The notes beneath the pieces were generated by a model. That model was not told the origin of the DNA and searched no databases. It saw nothing but the letters and a program-made list of their open reading frames with translations. A DNA stretch of 39,423 bases from Pseudomonadota bacterium. GTDB taxonomy: Bacteria; Oederibacteriota; Muellerivitia; Muellerivitales; Muellerivitaceae. Made by a program: the position numbers and the translations under genes. The stretch is taken from contig JAJPJW010000086.1 of the NCBI GenBank assembly GCA_021324075.1, positions 1 through 39,423 of the forward strand, in the 5' to 3' direction. Positions 16,264 through 24,715 of this stretch are shown piece after piece (within the stretch, counting starts at the first letter, position 1; every line of letters starts with the position of its first letter).

Positions 16264-18135
16264 TCAAGCCCTAGGGTTCTTGGCCATCTCTTCCATGATC
16301 TGCTTGGCCGAACTCTTGGCCGTCTGCTTCTCGGCCTTCATGCGCTCGTTGTTATTGAGGATCTTCTTGCGCATGCGCAGGTTCTGGGGAGTGACCTCCA
16401 GGAGTTCGTCATCCTGGATGTATTCCAGGCACTGTTCCAAGGAAAAAATAGTAGGAGGTTCCATGGTCAAGGCTTCGTCGGAAGCCTTGCTGCGCATATT
16501 GCTCAAGTGCTTGGTCTTACAGGGATTGACGGCGATGTCGTTTTCGCGGGTATGTTCACCCACGATCATCCCCTCGTAAACTTCCATGCGGGGATTGATG
16601 AAAAACTTGCCACGGTCGGCCAATTGGAACATGCCATAGGCGGCCGTCACACCGGCTTCGAAGGCCACCAACACGCCGCGGCTGCGGCCCGCGACTTCGC
16701 CCTTGAACTCGCCGTATCCGGCGAAAACGTGGTGAAGGACGCCTTCCCCCTTGGTATCGGTCATGAACTCGGTCCGGAAACCCAGCAGGCAGCGGGCGGG
16801 GATGTAAAACTCGATGCGGGTGGTGACCTCGGAAAGGGGGGTCATGTTCTTCATTTCCCCCTTCCGGGCCCCTAATTTCTCCATGGCCACACCCACGCAG
16901 TTGTTGGGGATGTCCACGATCAGGTTCTCATAGGGTTCCTGGAGCTGGCCATCCACCATCTTGAAAATAACCTGGGGACGGGATACCTGGAACTCATAGC
17001 CTTCCCGGCGCATCGTCTCGATCAGGATGCCCAAGTGCAGTTCCCCGCGGCCCGCGACCTTATAGGCGTCCGGGCTCTCGGTGTCGGTGATTTTCAAAGT
17101 CGGGTTGGCTTCGGCTTCTTTATAGAGGCGGTCCCGCAAGTGGCGCGAGGTGACGAACTTGCCTTCCTTGCCCGCGAAGGGGCTGTTGTTGACCGAAAAG
17201 ATCATGGACATGGTGGGTTCGTCGATGGTGATGGGAGGCAGGGCCTCAGGCGCGGCCGAAGAGGCCACGGTTTCGCCGATCTGCACGTCCTCAAGGCCGG
17301 CCAGGAGGATGATGTCCCCGGCCACCGCTTCCTGGCACTCCACCTGCTTGATGCCCTGGTAAGTAAAGAGTTTGGTGGCGTTGCTGTTGACCTTGCGTCC
17401 GTCGAGCTTGATGAGGGTGATGGGATCGTTCAACTTGATCTTGCCCCTTTTGACGCGGCCTACGGCCATACGGCCAAGGTATTCGTTGTAGGAAGTGGTC
17501 GTCACCAGCATCTGGAAGGGGGAATCCAGGTCCACTTCGATGGGTTTGAAATGCTTCACGATCGTGTCGAAAAGGGGTTTTAAATCCGTGCCCGGCTTGT
17601 CGAGGTCCAGGGCGGCCTTTCCTTCGCGGGCGATGGCGTAAACCACCGGGTAGCCGATCTGGTGCTCGTTGGCGCCCAGGGCGATAAAAAGGTCCAAAAC
17701 CTGGTCCACCACCTCGTGGGGACGGGCATCCTTACGGTCGATCTTGTTGATGACCACGATGGCATCGAGGTTCTGTTCCAGGCTCTTACGCAACACGAAC
17801 TTGGTCTGGGGCAGGGGCCCTTCGGCCGCGTCCACCAACAGCAGCACACCGTCCACCATGGAAAGGATGCGCTCCACTTCCCCGCCGAAGTCCGCATGGC
17901 CCGGGGTATCGACGATATTGATGCGGACGTTGTTCCACATGACCGAGGCATTCTTGGAGAAGATGGTGATGCCGCGCTCTTTTTCCAGGTCGTTGGAATC
18001 CATGACCCGTTCTTCCATGTGCTCATTGGCGCGGAAGACGCCCGATTGTTTGAAGAGGGCGTCCACCAGGGTGGTTTTGCCATGGTCGACGTGGGCGATG
18101 ATGGCAATATTTCTTAAGTCATTCCTTAAAGACAT
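16264..18135 (-). CDS. typA: translational GTPase TypA/BipA
   Basis: TypA/BipA is a ribosome-binding GTPase of the EF-G-like superfamily involved in 50S assembly and stress adaptation. The 623-residue length is normal. The G domain has AHVDHGKTT (14-22), ERGITIFSKN, DTPGHADFGGEVERIL and VINKIDRKDARP. Then come domain II and the EF-G-like domains, with the family-specific GRGELHLGILIETMRREGYE and PARCLLGFRTEFMTDTKGEG, and the BipA C-terminal domain (ENDIAVNPCKTKHLSNMRSK). The start at 18135 is set by GAGG five bases upstream of ATG; a longer in-frame upstream start (18210) runs through a terminator hairpin and is rejected. Confidence 0.97.
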   Translation of the reverse strand: MSLRNDLRNIAIIAHVDHGKTTLVDALFKQSGVFRANEHMEERVMDSNDLEKERGITIFSKNASVMWNNVRINIVDTPGHADFGGEVERILSMVDGVLLLVDAAEGPLPQTKFVLRKSLEQNLDAIVVINKIDRKDARPHEVVDQVLDLFIALGANEHQIGYPVVYAIAREGKAALDLDKPGTDLKPLFDTIVKHFKPIEVDLDSPFQMLVTTTSYNEYLGRMAVGRVKRGKIKLNDPITLIKLDGRKVNSNATKLFTYQGIKQVECQEAVAGDIILLAGLEDVQIGETVASSAAPEALPPITIDEPTMSMIFSVNNSPFAGKEGKFVTSRHLRDRLYKEAEANPTLKITDTESPDAYKVAGRGELHLGILIETMRREGYEFQVSRPQVIFKMVDGQLQEPYENLIVDIPNNCVGVAMEKLGARKGEMKNMTPLSEVTTRIEFYIPARCLLGFRTEFMTDTKGEGVLHHVFAGYGEFKGEVAGRSRGVLVAFEAGVTAAYGMFQLADRGKFFINPRMEVYEGMIVGEHTRENDIAVNPCKTKHLSNMRSKASDEALTMEPPTIFSLEQCLEYIQDDELLEVTPQNLRMRKKILNNNERMKAEKQTAKSSAKQIMEEMAKNPRA

Positions 18136-18147
18136 GGGAACCTCGCA

Positions 18148-18187
18148 CAAAAAATAAGAAGCCGGTCGGTTAAAGCCGGCCGGCTTC
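18148..18187 (-). terminator. rho-independent terminator
   Basis: On the minus strand, GAAGCCGGCCGGC pairs with the CCGACCGGCTTC arm (one wobble) around a TTTAA loop, followed by TTATTTTTT. It ends the hydrolase transcript (18250-19065) just upstream of typA, so typA should have its own promoter or depend on read-through. Confidence 0.85.
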
Positions 18188-18249
18188 CAGGGGAGCGAAA
18201 GTATACCCAAAAGGGTTTAGATTTCAAAGGTTTTCGGGGAAACGGCGGG

Positions 18250-19065
18250 TTAAACCGTGCGGCTTTCCCGCAGGAATGGCACCAATACCTTAAGGAATCC
18301 CTCCGGGTTGTCGCGGAAGACCGCATGCTCGGCCCTTTCCACCACGACAAAATGCCCCTGGGGCAGCAGGCCTCTGATCTTGTCGGCTTCTTCGGGGGAA
18401 ACATAACGGCTATCGCCGCCTTTGATGAAAAGGATGGGACATTTCACTTTGTCCAGCCAATCGTAGGCTTCCTTTTCCCGGCCCAGTTTCTGGGTCTTCC
18501 ATGCGGCCTGGGGCGAAAAATTCCAATTCCACTCGCCGTTGTCCATCTTCCAAAACTGTCCCTTGTAATAAACGAAACGCGCCTCATCACCCCGGAACTT
18601 CCTGTGCAAAAATGCATCGAGGATCCCTTCGTTGGGAAAAGGGGCGGGATATTCGGAATAACGTTGGAGGTATTTTTTCCAGCTTTCCTCGTCCTTCGTA
18701 AGGGTTTGATCCACGATCGTCAGGGTCAATACCCGCTCCGGGAACAAGGCGGCGAAGAAAAGGGCGTTGCGGCCGCCCGTGGAATGCCCCACAACGTGGA
18801 GTTTCAAGTGGCCCAAAGCTTCGGCGCAGGCTTCAACATCCTGCGCATGGTCCTCGGGGGAATAACCCGACTCCGGTTTGTCCGATTGGCCGTGGCCCCG
18901 CATATCGAAGGCAAAAACATGGAAACCCGTCTTGGCCAGCATGTCGGGGATGCCCTGCCAATCCTGCGACTTGGCGGTCAGGCCGTGCAGCAGGTAGACC
19001 ACCGGACCGGAAGACCGGAACTCCTGGTAAAAGAATTTGCCGCGCGGGGTTTGGATGAGGGGCAT
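18250..19065 (-). CDS. alpha/beta hydrolase
   Basis: A 271-residue cytoplasmic alpha/beta hydrolase with no signal peptide. Features in order: VVYLLHGLTAKSQDW (oxyanion HG), FAFDMRGHGQSDKPESGYS, nucleophile elbow VVGHSTGGRNALFFA, catalytic acid region ILFIKGGDSRYVSPEEAD, and catalytic His in VVERAEHAVFRDNPEGF. All three triad positions are present. This pattern fits esterases, epoxide or haloalkane-type hydrolases; the substrate cannot be assigned. The start at 19065 has GAGG five bases upstream. It follows the frameshifted membrane gene by 26 bases and ends at a strong terminator. Confidence 0.92.
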   Translation of the reverse strand: MPLIQTPRGKFFYQEFRSSGPVVYLLHGLTAKSQDWQGIPDMLAKTGFHVFAFDMRGHGQSDKPESGYSPEDHAQDVEACAEALGHLKLHVVGHSTGGRNALFFAALFPERVLTLTIVDQTLTKDEESWKKYLQRYSEYPAPFPNEGILDAFLHRKFRGDEARFVYYKGQFWKMDNGEWNWNFSPQAAWKTQKLGREKEAYDWLDKVKCPILFIKGGDSRYVSPEEADKIRGLLPQGHFVVVERAEHAVFRDNPEGFLKVLVPFLRESRTV

Positions 19066-19091
19066 TTAAACCTCGATGGACCGGCTAAAAA

Positions 19092-19554
19092 TCACTTCAA
19101 AAATTCTAAAATTTCAGGAGCCAAAACAGCCGCAGGCGCTTTCCATTTCAGGATTTCAAAAAACTCCCGGTGCTCGGCCTTGGTCATCAAGCCAAAACCA
19201 GAAACCATGACTTTCGGCCTCTTATTGCTTTTCGTATAAAAGGAAAAAAACTTGTTCACTCTCATAAAAATAGGCGAATAAATTTCGGCGCGTTCCAATT
19301 GTTCCCACTGGATCTCAAAATGCTCAAACAGGCCGGTATAACTAACCCCCCCCGTCTGAAACTTCCAGTTTGAAAATAATTCCATAGGCTATAAGGACAA
19401 CAGCCATCAAACCAAGGCCTGCGCCAAAGGGAAGGAATTTATCGTTCGGGTGCATTCCCCTGTACAAAATCGAGACAAATGCGAAGGCGCCTAGCTGGAG
19501 AAGCCAATATCGGGAAGAAGGGCGGTAGGTTTTGGGCAATTGGGTATCGGGCAT
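19092..19554 (-). pseudogene. small membrane protein with PH-like domain, split by a G8 frameshift
   Basis: Two overlapping frames together look like one gene. The first (19554-19342) encodes 70 residues with two membrane helices (YWLLQLGAFAFVSILY; GAGLGLMAVVLIAYGIIF) and ends FKLEVSDGGG. The second (19385-19092) continues as GGVSYTGLFEHFEIQWEQLE and RAEIYSPIF, a PH/bPH2-like beta pattern, and ends in an aliphatic helix. They meet at a run of eight G on the minus strand (19346-19353). Dropping one G joins them as KLEVSDGGVSYTGLFEHF, a natural-looking junction. The cause could be sequencing error, a true mutation, phase variation or slippage. It lies 26 bases upstream of the hydrolase gene on the same strand. 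Function unknown. Confidence 0.72.
19346..19353. repeat. homopolymer tract C8 (G8 on the minus strand)
   Basis: Eight C in a row exactly where the two halves of the membrane/PH-like gene change frame. With seven, the frames fuse into one protein of about 153 residues. This is a typical site for slipped-strand change or for a base-calling error. Confidence 0.9.
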
Positions 19555-19634
19555 ATGGGACCCAAAATATCTTAATACAACCCGGCGTTGAGGAACTTTT
19601 TATTAGCCGTTGAAGCGGATACAATGCCGTTCCC

Positions 19635-20915
19635 ATGTCCCCCCCGAACCGCCGCGAGCCCTATGCCGCCTTCCGCTATGCCAATTTCCGGTCCTATACC
19701 TTCGGCGTGTTTTTCGCCGAAATCGGGGAGCAAATGGTCCGCGTGGCGGTGGGTTACGAGATCTTCCAACGGACCCATTCCCCCCTGGCCCTGGGGTTCA
19801 TCGGCCTTTCCATCTGGCTGCCCATCTTCATTTTCACCCTTCCGGGCGGGGCGGTGGCCGACCGTTACAACCGGAAGGCCATCGTCCTGGCTTGTTCCCT
19901 GCTCTTCGTCCTCTGCGCGGTGGGCCTGGCCCTGGCCCCCAGGGCCTCCAACCCCGTCGCCGTGATGTACGGACTGCTCTTCATGACAGGCCTGACCCGC
20001 GCCTTCAACGATCCGGCCCGCCGGTCGCTCCTGCCCCAGTTGGTCCCCCGGCAGCAGTTCACCAACGCCATTACCTGGAGCAGCAACGTCTTCCAGGTAG
20101 GTTCGGTGGCCGGGCCCGCTTTGGGTGGAATGCTGTATTCCGTCATCGGCTACTCGAACAATTGCCTGCTGGTGGCAGCCGCCGAACTGGTCTTCTTCGG
20201 CGGCATCCTGGCCATCCGCCAGGTCCCTGTGGACTACAAGGGTGACCCCGTGGGGTTGAAGTCACTGCAAACCGGGCTCAAGTTCGTCTGGAAGACCAAG
20301 TTGATCCTGGCCACCATCACCATGGACCTTTTCGTGGTTCTGCTGGGCGGGGCCACCGCCATGCTGCCCGCTTATGCGGACGACGTCCTGCATTGCGGTG
20401 CGGCAGGTTACGGCTGGCTGCAGGCCGCCCAATCCTTGGGGGCTTTTGTGGCCTCCATGCTCATCGCCCACCGCGCACCCATGAAGAAAGCGGGATCGGC
20501 CTTGCTTTGGGCGGTGGCAGGGTTCGGCGCGGCCACGGTCATCTTCGGTGTCTCGCGGTGGTTCTGGTTGTCTTTCGCCATGCTGGTGGTGGCCGGGGCC
20601 CTGGACCTGATCAGCGTCATCGTGCGGTCCACCCTGGTGCAAGTGCTGACCCCCGATTCCATGCGGGGCCGGGTCAACGCAGTCAGCGCGATTTTCATCT
20701 CGTCTTCCAACGAATTAGGCGGGTTCGAGTCGGGGGTGGCTGCCCATTTCCTCGGATTGGTGCCTTCGGTGGCTTTGGGGGGAGTGGGAAGCATTATCGT
20801 GGTATTGGCGGTGATACGGATATGGCCCGAAGTGGCCCGGTTGGGCCCCCTTCACCAAGTCCAGAAAAGATTAGCGCCTCGGCGCCGAGACCTCAAGTCG
20901 AGGCGCGGCCATTGA
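19635..20915 (+). CDS. MFS transporter (EntS/MFS_3-like exporter)
   Basis: A 426-residue protein with about twelve hydrophobic helices. It starts with the FRYANFRSYTFGVFFAEIGEQM motif of the MFS_3/EntS-like group, followed by SPLALGFIGLSIWLPIFIFT and the loop 2-3 motif GGAVADRYNRKAIV, which is typical of major facilitators. EntS-type members export siderophores and other small molecules; the substrate here is unknown. The C-terminal tail is Arg-rich, and its coding DNA contains a GCGCCTCG/CGAGGCGC inverted repeat. It is divergent from the split membrane gene (80-base gap) and convergent with the cupredoxin gene. There is no clear Shine-Dalgarno before ATG 19635. Confidence 0.9.
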   Translation: MSPPNRREPYAAFRYANFRSYTFGVFFAEIGEQMVRVAVGYEIFQRTHSPLALGFIGLSIWLPIFIFTLPGGAVADRYNRKAIVLACSLLFVLCAVGLALAPRASNPVAVMYGLLFMTGLTRAFNDPARRSLLPQLVPRQQFTNAITWSSNVFQVGSVAGPALGGMLYSVIGYSNNCLLVAAAELVFFGGILAIRQVPVDYKGDPVGLKSLQTGLKFVWKTKLILATITMDLFVVLLGGATAMLPAYADDVLHCGAAGYGWLQAAQSLGAFVASMLIAHRAPMKKAGSALLWAVAGFGAATVIFGVSRWFWLSFAMLVVAGALDLISVIVRSTLVQVLTPDSMRGRVNAVSAIFISSSNELGGFESGVAAHFLGLVPSVALGGVGSIIVVLAVIRIWPEVARLGPLHQVQKRLAPRRRDLKSRRGH

Positions 20916-20918
20916 GGT

Positions 20919-20941
20919 GTTGATCCCGAACAGGGATCAAC
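20919..20941. other. hairpin at convergent gene ends
   Basis: GTTGATCCC and GGGATCAAC form a perfect 9-bp stem around GAACA. It sits between the MFS stop and the convergent cupredoxin gene and overlaps the latter's stop codon. No T-tract follows on either strand, so it may protect 3' ends or act as an inefficient terminator. Confidence 0.6.
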
Positions 20942-23048
20942 GAAGAAGAAGTAGTTTCCCGACCGACTGGCGGGACCCGTCGGTCAGCACCACATAGTAG
21001 AGGCCGCTGGCCAGCGGCGTTCCTTTGTTGTCCTTCAGGTCGAACGAGAACTGGTAAACACCCATCGGCAGGTTCCCCAGGGGCTTTTCCAAAACCTTCC
21101 TAAAGGCCGTCGTGAATAGCTGGAGCCGCACATCATTGGCCGGGCCGCTCAAACTGAAGGCCACCTGCTCCGGCTGGTTCCCATTGGAGGGATTGGGGAA
21201 AACCACCGGACCACCGGAAACCGGGACGGTCGTGGAAGTGGACGTCGGCGTTGAAGTCAAAACAGCCGCGGACGTGGCCGTCGGCGTGGATGTGAAGGTA
21301 TCGGAAGGCACGAGGGTCGCGGTGGAAGTCGGTGTGGAGGTCGCCGTACTGGTGCCTGTTGCGGTCGGCGTATTGACCGGGGTATTGGTTCCAGTGGCCG
21401 TCGGGGTCAGGGTTGCCGTGCTGGTCGGGGTGGAAGTTGCGGATGTGGTGGCCGTATCCGCCAGTGTCGCCGTCGGGGAGGAAGTTGCCGTTTCCGTTTT
21501 CGTCGAAGTCGTGGTCGAGGAGGGCGTGGCCGTTCCCGTCAAGGTGGTGGTTGAACTGGGTGTCGAGGTTGCCGTAAGGGTCGCGGTGTCGGCCAGGGTG
21601 GGAGTCGAAGTGGAAGAAGGCGTCTGGGTCGCCGACGCCGTGGTGGTCCGGCTTGCGGTAAAGGACGGCGTCGCCGTCGTGGAACTGGTAGGCGTGGAAG
21701 TGGCGGAATAAGTGGCGGTCAAACTGGCCGTAGACGTCGGGGTCAGGGAAGGGGTCGGGGAGGCCGTCAAACTCGCGGTCAAAGTGGCGGTGGAAGTCTC
21801 GGTATTGACGGGGGTCAATGTGCCCGTGGAAGTCGCAGTAAAGGAGGCCGTTGCCGTGGCCGTCCGGCTTGGGGTGGGGGACGGCGTCGCCGTCATCGAA
21901 CTGGTGACCGTGGCCGTCACTGTGGAAGTCGTCGTGGACGTGGTGGTCAAGCTGGCGGTTGAAGTGGGGGTGGAAGTTTGCGTGGAAGAAGCCGTTGAAG
22001 AGGGCGTTGGGGTCGTGGTGGCGGTGGCGGTCCGGGTCGCCGTCGAGGTGGCGGAAGAGGTTGGCGTGCCCGTTTGGCTTGAGGTGGCCGAAGCCGTCGG
22101 GGTGGAAGTCTCGGTGGATGAGGGCGTGGACGTACGGCTGTTGGTTGGACTACCCGTCATGGTGGCGGAAGGAGTGGACGAAACGGTCGAGGTGGGGGTG
22201 CCGGTGGGGCTGGAAGTGGCCGTACCCGTGGGTGTGCCGGTAGGAGAGGCCGAGGCGGTGTCGCTGGGCGTTCCCGTAGAAGTGCGGGTCACCGTGGCGC
22301 TGGCCGTGAAGCTGGGGGTGCCCGTGGCCGAGGAGGTGGGGGTATTGCTCGCGGTCTCGGTGGAGGTTCGGGTGAGGGTGGAAGTGGGGGTTGAAGTCGG
22401 GGTGGCGGTTGCGGTCAAGGTCAGGGTTCCCGTCGCGGTTTTAGTGGCGGTAAAGCTGGCGGTCAGGGTGGGGGTACCCGTAGGGGTCTGGGAAGGCGTT
22501 GAGGTCAGGGTGTGGGTGGAAGTCCCCGTGGCGCTGAAAGTGGCCGTATTGCTGACAGTGGCGGTTGGGGTGGAAGTGGCCGTATTCGCAGGGGTGAACG
22601 TTGGCGTTCGGGTCGCCGTGTTAGTCGGTGTATTGGCGGCAGCCGCGTTGACAATAACTGTGCAGGCCATGCCGCCGCAGCCGGTGGCTGTGCAGGAAGT
22701 CGTCGTGCATCCCGTGGCATGGTTCCCGCAATGGAACCAAAAGGTGCCGGCCGTATTAAAAGTGAAGGAAAAGCCGCTAGGGGCCGTATTAGGGCAGGGG
22801 GATATCAACGAACCCGTGGCACTGTTGAGGTAAAGGGGATGGATGGTGGTGTTGGTCGTATCCCAGGTGAGCGAGTCCCCCTGGTTGATGGTGACCGCAG
22901 TGATGGCGGTCGTGGAACCTGTGGTCGTATAGCGGAATTGGGTCCCCGTAGGGTTGATGACGCCGATCGAAACGGTGGCCGCTGGGGCCGATGCCGCCGC
23001 GAATCCCAGCCACAAACCGAACCAAAAATTTTTCCGTGTCAGCGGCAT
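20937..23048 (-). CDS. exported cupredoxin with giant Thr/Ser/Pro-rich region and FlgD-like C-terminal domain
   Basis: A 703-residue protein; the start at ATG 23048 is set by GGAG about seven bases upstream. It has a signal peptide (about 1-24, ending APAA) and a plastocyanin-like cupredoxin domain (25-134): INQGDSLTWDTTNTTIHP, FNTAGTFWFHCGNH and GMACTVIVN. The likely copper ligands are His70, Cys107, His110 and Met127. A Cys/Thr/Gly-rich insert separates His110 from Met127 (normally about four residues). Residues about 138-608 are almost pure Thr/Ser/Pro/Ala repeats. Residues 609-703 (VVFPNPSNGNQPEQVAF... GLYYVVLTDG... VGKLLLLR) resemble FlgD-like or sorting-type C-terminal domains. Probably a secreted or surface copper or electron-transfer protein on a long stalk; this is inference. 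Confidence 0.85.
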   Translation of the reverse strand: MPLTRKNFWFGLWLGFAAASAPAATVSIGVINPTGTQFRYTTTGSTTAITAVTINQGDSLTWDTTNTTIHPLYLNSATGSLISPCPNTAPSGFSFTFNTAGTFWFHCGNHATGCTTTSCTATGCGGMACTVIVNAAAANTPTNTATRTPTFTPANTATSTPTATVSNTATFSATGTSTHTLTSTPSQTPTGTPTLTASFTATKTATGTLTLTATATPTSTPTSTLTRTSTETASNTPTSSATGTPSFTASATVTRTSTGTPSDTASASPTGTPTGTATSSPTGTPTSTVSSTPSATMTGSPTNSRTSTPSSTETSTPTASATSSQTGTPTSSATSTATRTATATTTPTPSSTASSTQTSTPTSTASLTTTSTTTSTVTATVTSSMTATPSPTPSRTATATASFTATSTGTLTPVNTETSTATLTASLTASPTPSLTPTSTASLTATYSATSTPTSSTTATPSFTASRTTTASATQTPSSTSTPTLADTATLTATSTPSSTTTLTGTATPSSTTTSTKTETATSSPTATLADTATTSATSTPTSTATLTPTATGTNTPVNTPTATGTSTATSTPTSTATLVPSDTFTSTPTATSAAVLTSTPTSTSTTVPVSGGPVVFPNPSNGNQPEQVAFSLSGPANDVRLQLFTTAFRKVLEKPLGNLPMGVYQFSFDLKDNKGTPLASGLYYVVLTDGSRQSVGKLLLLR
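21236..22631. repeat. low-complexity Thr/Ser/Pro-codon repeat tract
   Basis: About 1.4 kb inside the cupredoxin gene encoding degenerate units such as TSTPTSTATLTPTATGT. Units are 4-8 codons and vary, so this is a diverged repeat, not an exact tandem array. It gives rise to long antisense frames on the plus strand made of Val/Glu/Gly repeats, which are not genes. Repeat number may vary between strains. Confidence 0.9.
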
Positions 23049-23231
23049 GCACAAACTCCAATTGTTTAAAAAAAGCGTACCACTGGTTTTCAACCTGGGT
23101 GGCAAATGCGGAAAGAAAATTCAAAAAATCGTTTTATCGTTGCGCCAAAAATTTTTGGGACTTTCAAAAGGATGAATACAAAGGAAGAGGTCAAAAAGTT
23201 TCTGGATTAAGCAGATTTGAGGGTAATGGCT

Positions 23232-24605
23232 TTACCGGCCCAATTCCCAGCCAAGGGCCGGTTGCAAATCAGGGAAAAGAAAGGAGAAACCCGAAGAGGT
23301 TAATCGAGCCGGTTCCACCCTTTGGCCTTCCAGGAGAAGGGCTTCCCCCATTTCGCCAAAAAGAGTTTTCACCATAAACCCAGGTAGGGGAAAAAGAACG
23401 GGCCGGCCAAGCACCCGCCCCAGGATTTGGGTGAATTCACGGTTGGTAACCGGCCGGGGGGCCACCGCATTGACCGGGCCTGAAATATCCTTGGTATGGA
23501 TTAAGTAGTGGAAAACACCGATGAGATCCTCCAGCGAAATCCAACTCATCCATTGGTTCCCCGTCCCAATGACCCCTCCCAACCCCAGTTGGAAGGGTGG
23601 CAGCATTTTGGCCAAGGCCCCGCCCAGGGACGACAAGACAATTCCCGTCCTCACATTCACGACACGGATTCCAGCCTTCCGGGCGGGCTCGGTTACCGCC
23701 TCCCAGGTTTGGCAGACTTCAGTGAGGAAACCCCGGCCCGCGGCGCTTTCTTCGGTGAGGATTTCATCGTTGCGGTTCCCGTAAATACCGATGGCCGATG
23801 AGCAAATAAAGGTCTTGGGAGGGTGTTTAAGCGAAGCGAGCGTCTCGCAGAGAAAGCGGGTACCTTCCACCCGGCTTTTCAGGATGAGGTCTTTTCGCGC
23901 GGCGGTCCATCGTCCGCCGCCTATATTTTCACCCGCCAGATGGATCACCACGTCCAGGCTTTCCATGGAAGCCTTGTCCAGCTCTCGGTGGGTGGGGTCC
24001 CAAAAAATCTCCTGGCTTTCCAGCTTCGGAGGCCGCCGCACGAGGATCTGGACCTGGTTTCCTGCGCAAGACAAGAAGGTGGCAAGCGCATGGCCGACCA
24101 AACCCGAAGCCCCGGTTAGGGCGATCCTTAAAGGCGGCTGTTGGGCGTAGGGGTGGAGTCGCTTTAGGTCATTGCGCGTCCTGGCATGTCGAAAGGCGAA
24201 AAGCCGATCCAGTTTCCTGCGCAGGTAGAGCCTGGCCGCTACTTCCCCTAAAAATGCCAAGGGCGGCTGATATTCGATATGGTCGTCCAGAAGGCTGGTC
24301 GTTTCGGTTTCGGGCAGCATCCGGTGGGTATGGACCCATTTGGTGAATGGGCCCTGGAGCTGCTCATCCACGAACTGGCTGCCCTCCACGTAATCCCCGT
24401 GCACCGCCACCCAGCGCCGGCGGAAAGGCCCCTGTTTAATTTCCAGGACCATCCGGCCGCCCGATTGGATGCCGCCCTGTCGTTCCACCACCCTCACCTT
24501 TTCCCAAGGCGGCGTGAGCCGCTCAAAAGCCAAGGGGCTCTTGTGCCAGTTGAACAGTTCCTTGACCGGAACCTCGATACGGGATTGTTTCTCAAAGATG
24601 GACAT
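23232..24605 (-). CDS. SRPBCC domain fused to TIGR01777-type NAD-dependent epimerase (SDR39U1/YfcH-like)
   Basis: A 457-residue two-domain protein. The N-terminal SRPBCC/START-like domain (about 1-150) begins SIFEKQSRIEVPVKELFNWH and includes GDYVEGSQFVDEQLQGPFTK and ARLYLRRKLDRLFAFRHART. The C-terminal extended SDR domain (about 158-457) has the nucleotide-binding IALTGASGLVGHALATFLS, VVIHLAGENIGGGRWTAARK (characteristic of TIGR01777) and GNQWMSWISLEDLIGVFHYL. The final part is a DUF1731-like C-terminus. Family members are thought to be nucleotide-sugar-type oxidoreductases, but their reaction is not established. The start at 24605 is set by GGAGG five bases upstream, over a longer in-frame start. 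Confidence 0.93.
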   Translation of the reverse strand: MSIFEKQSRIEVPVKELFNWHKSPLAFERLTPPWEKVRVVERQGGIQSGGRMVLEIKQGPFRRRWVAVHGDYVEGSQFVDEQLQGPFTKWVHTHRMLPETETTSLLDDHIEYQPPLAFLGEVAARLYLRRKLDRLFAFRHARTRNDLKRLHPYAQQPPLRIALTGASGLVGHALATFLSCAGNQVQILVRRPPKLESQEIFWDPTHRELDKASMESLDVVIHLAGENIGGGRWTAARKDLILKSRVEGTRFLCETLASLKHPPKTFICSSAIGIYGNRNDEILTEESAAGRGFLTEVCQTWEAVTEPARKAGIRVVNVRTGIVLSSLGGALAKMLPPFQLGLGGVIGTGNQWMSWISLEDLIGVFHYLIHTKDISGPVNAVAPRPVTNREFTQILGRVLGRPVLFPLPGFMVKTLFGEMGEALLLEGQRVEPARLTSSGFSFLFPDLQPALGWELGR

Positions 24606-24650
24606 TAAGCCTCCAGGTTCGATGGCCCTATCATAACCGCAGGGGCCCAA

Positions 24651-24688
24651 TAAAAAAGCCGCTCCGGAGGGCATCCGGGAGCGGCTTT
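24651..24688 (-). terminator. rho-independent terminator
   Basis: On the minus strand AAAGCCGCTCCCGGA pairs with TCCGGAGCGGCTTT (one bulge or mismatch) around a short loop and is followed by a TTTTTTATT tract. It ends the Spy-like gene transcript, 28 bases after its stop. Confidence 0.9.
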
Positions 24689-24715
24689 CGGTCGGCGTTG
24701 GTGGGTGTTGGGTCT

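Noticed and set aside
18136-18210. N-terminal extension of TypA from an upstream in-frame start at 18210
   Set aside because: The extra 25 codons run through the terminator hairpin of the neighbouring gene, and a GAGG site correctly precedes ATG 18135, which gives the conserved TypA N-terminus.
21112-22833. Two long plus-strand open frames (199 and 373 codons) rich in Val/Glu/Gly/Ala
   Set aside because: They are the antisense of the Thr/Ser/Pro repeat of the cupredoxin gene. Their monotonous VAVEVGVEV composition is what that repeat gives when read backwards, and they have no ribosome-binding site or recognisable domain.
22789-23124. Separate 111-codon minus-strand gene overlapping the cupredoxin start
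   Set aside because: Out of frame with the cupredoxin domain, with no recognisable features; the cupredoxin start at 23048 has a proper GGAG and signal peptide.
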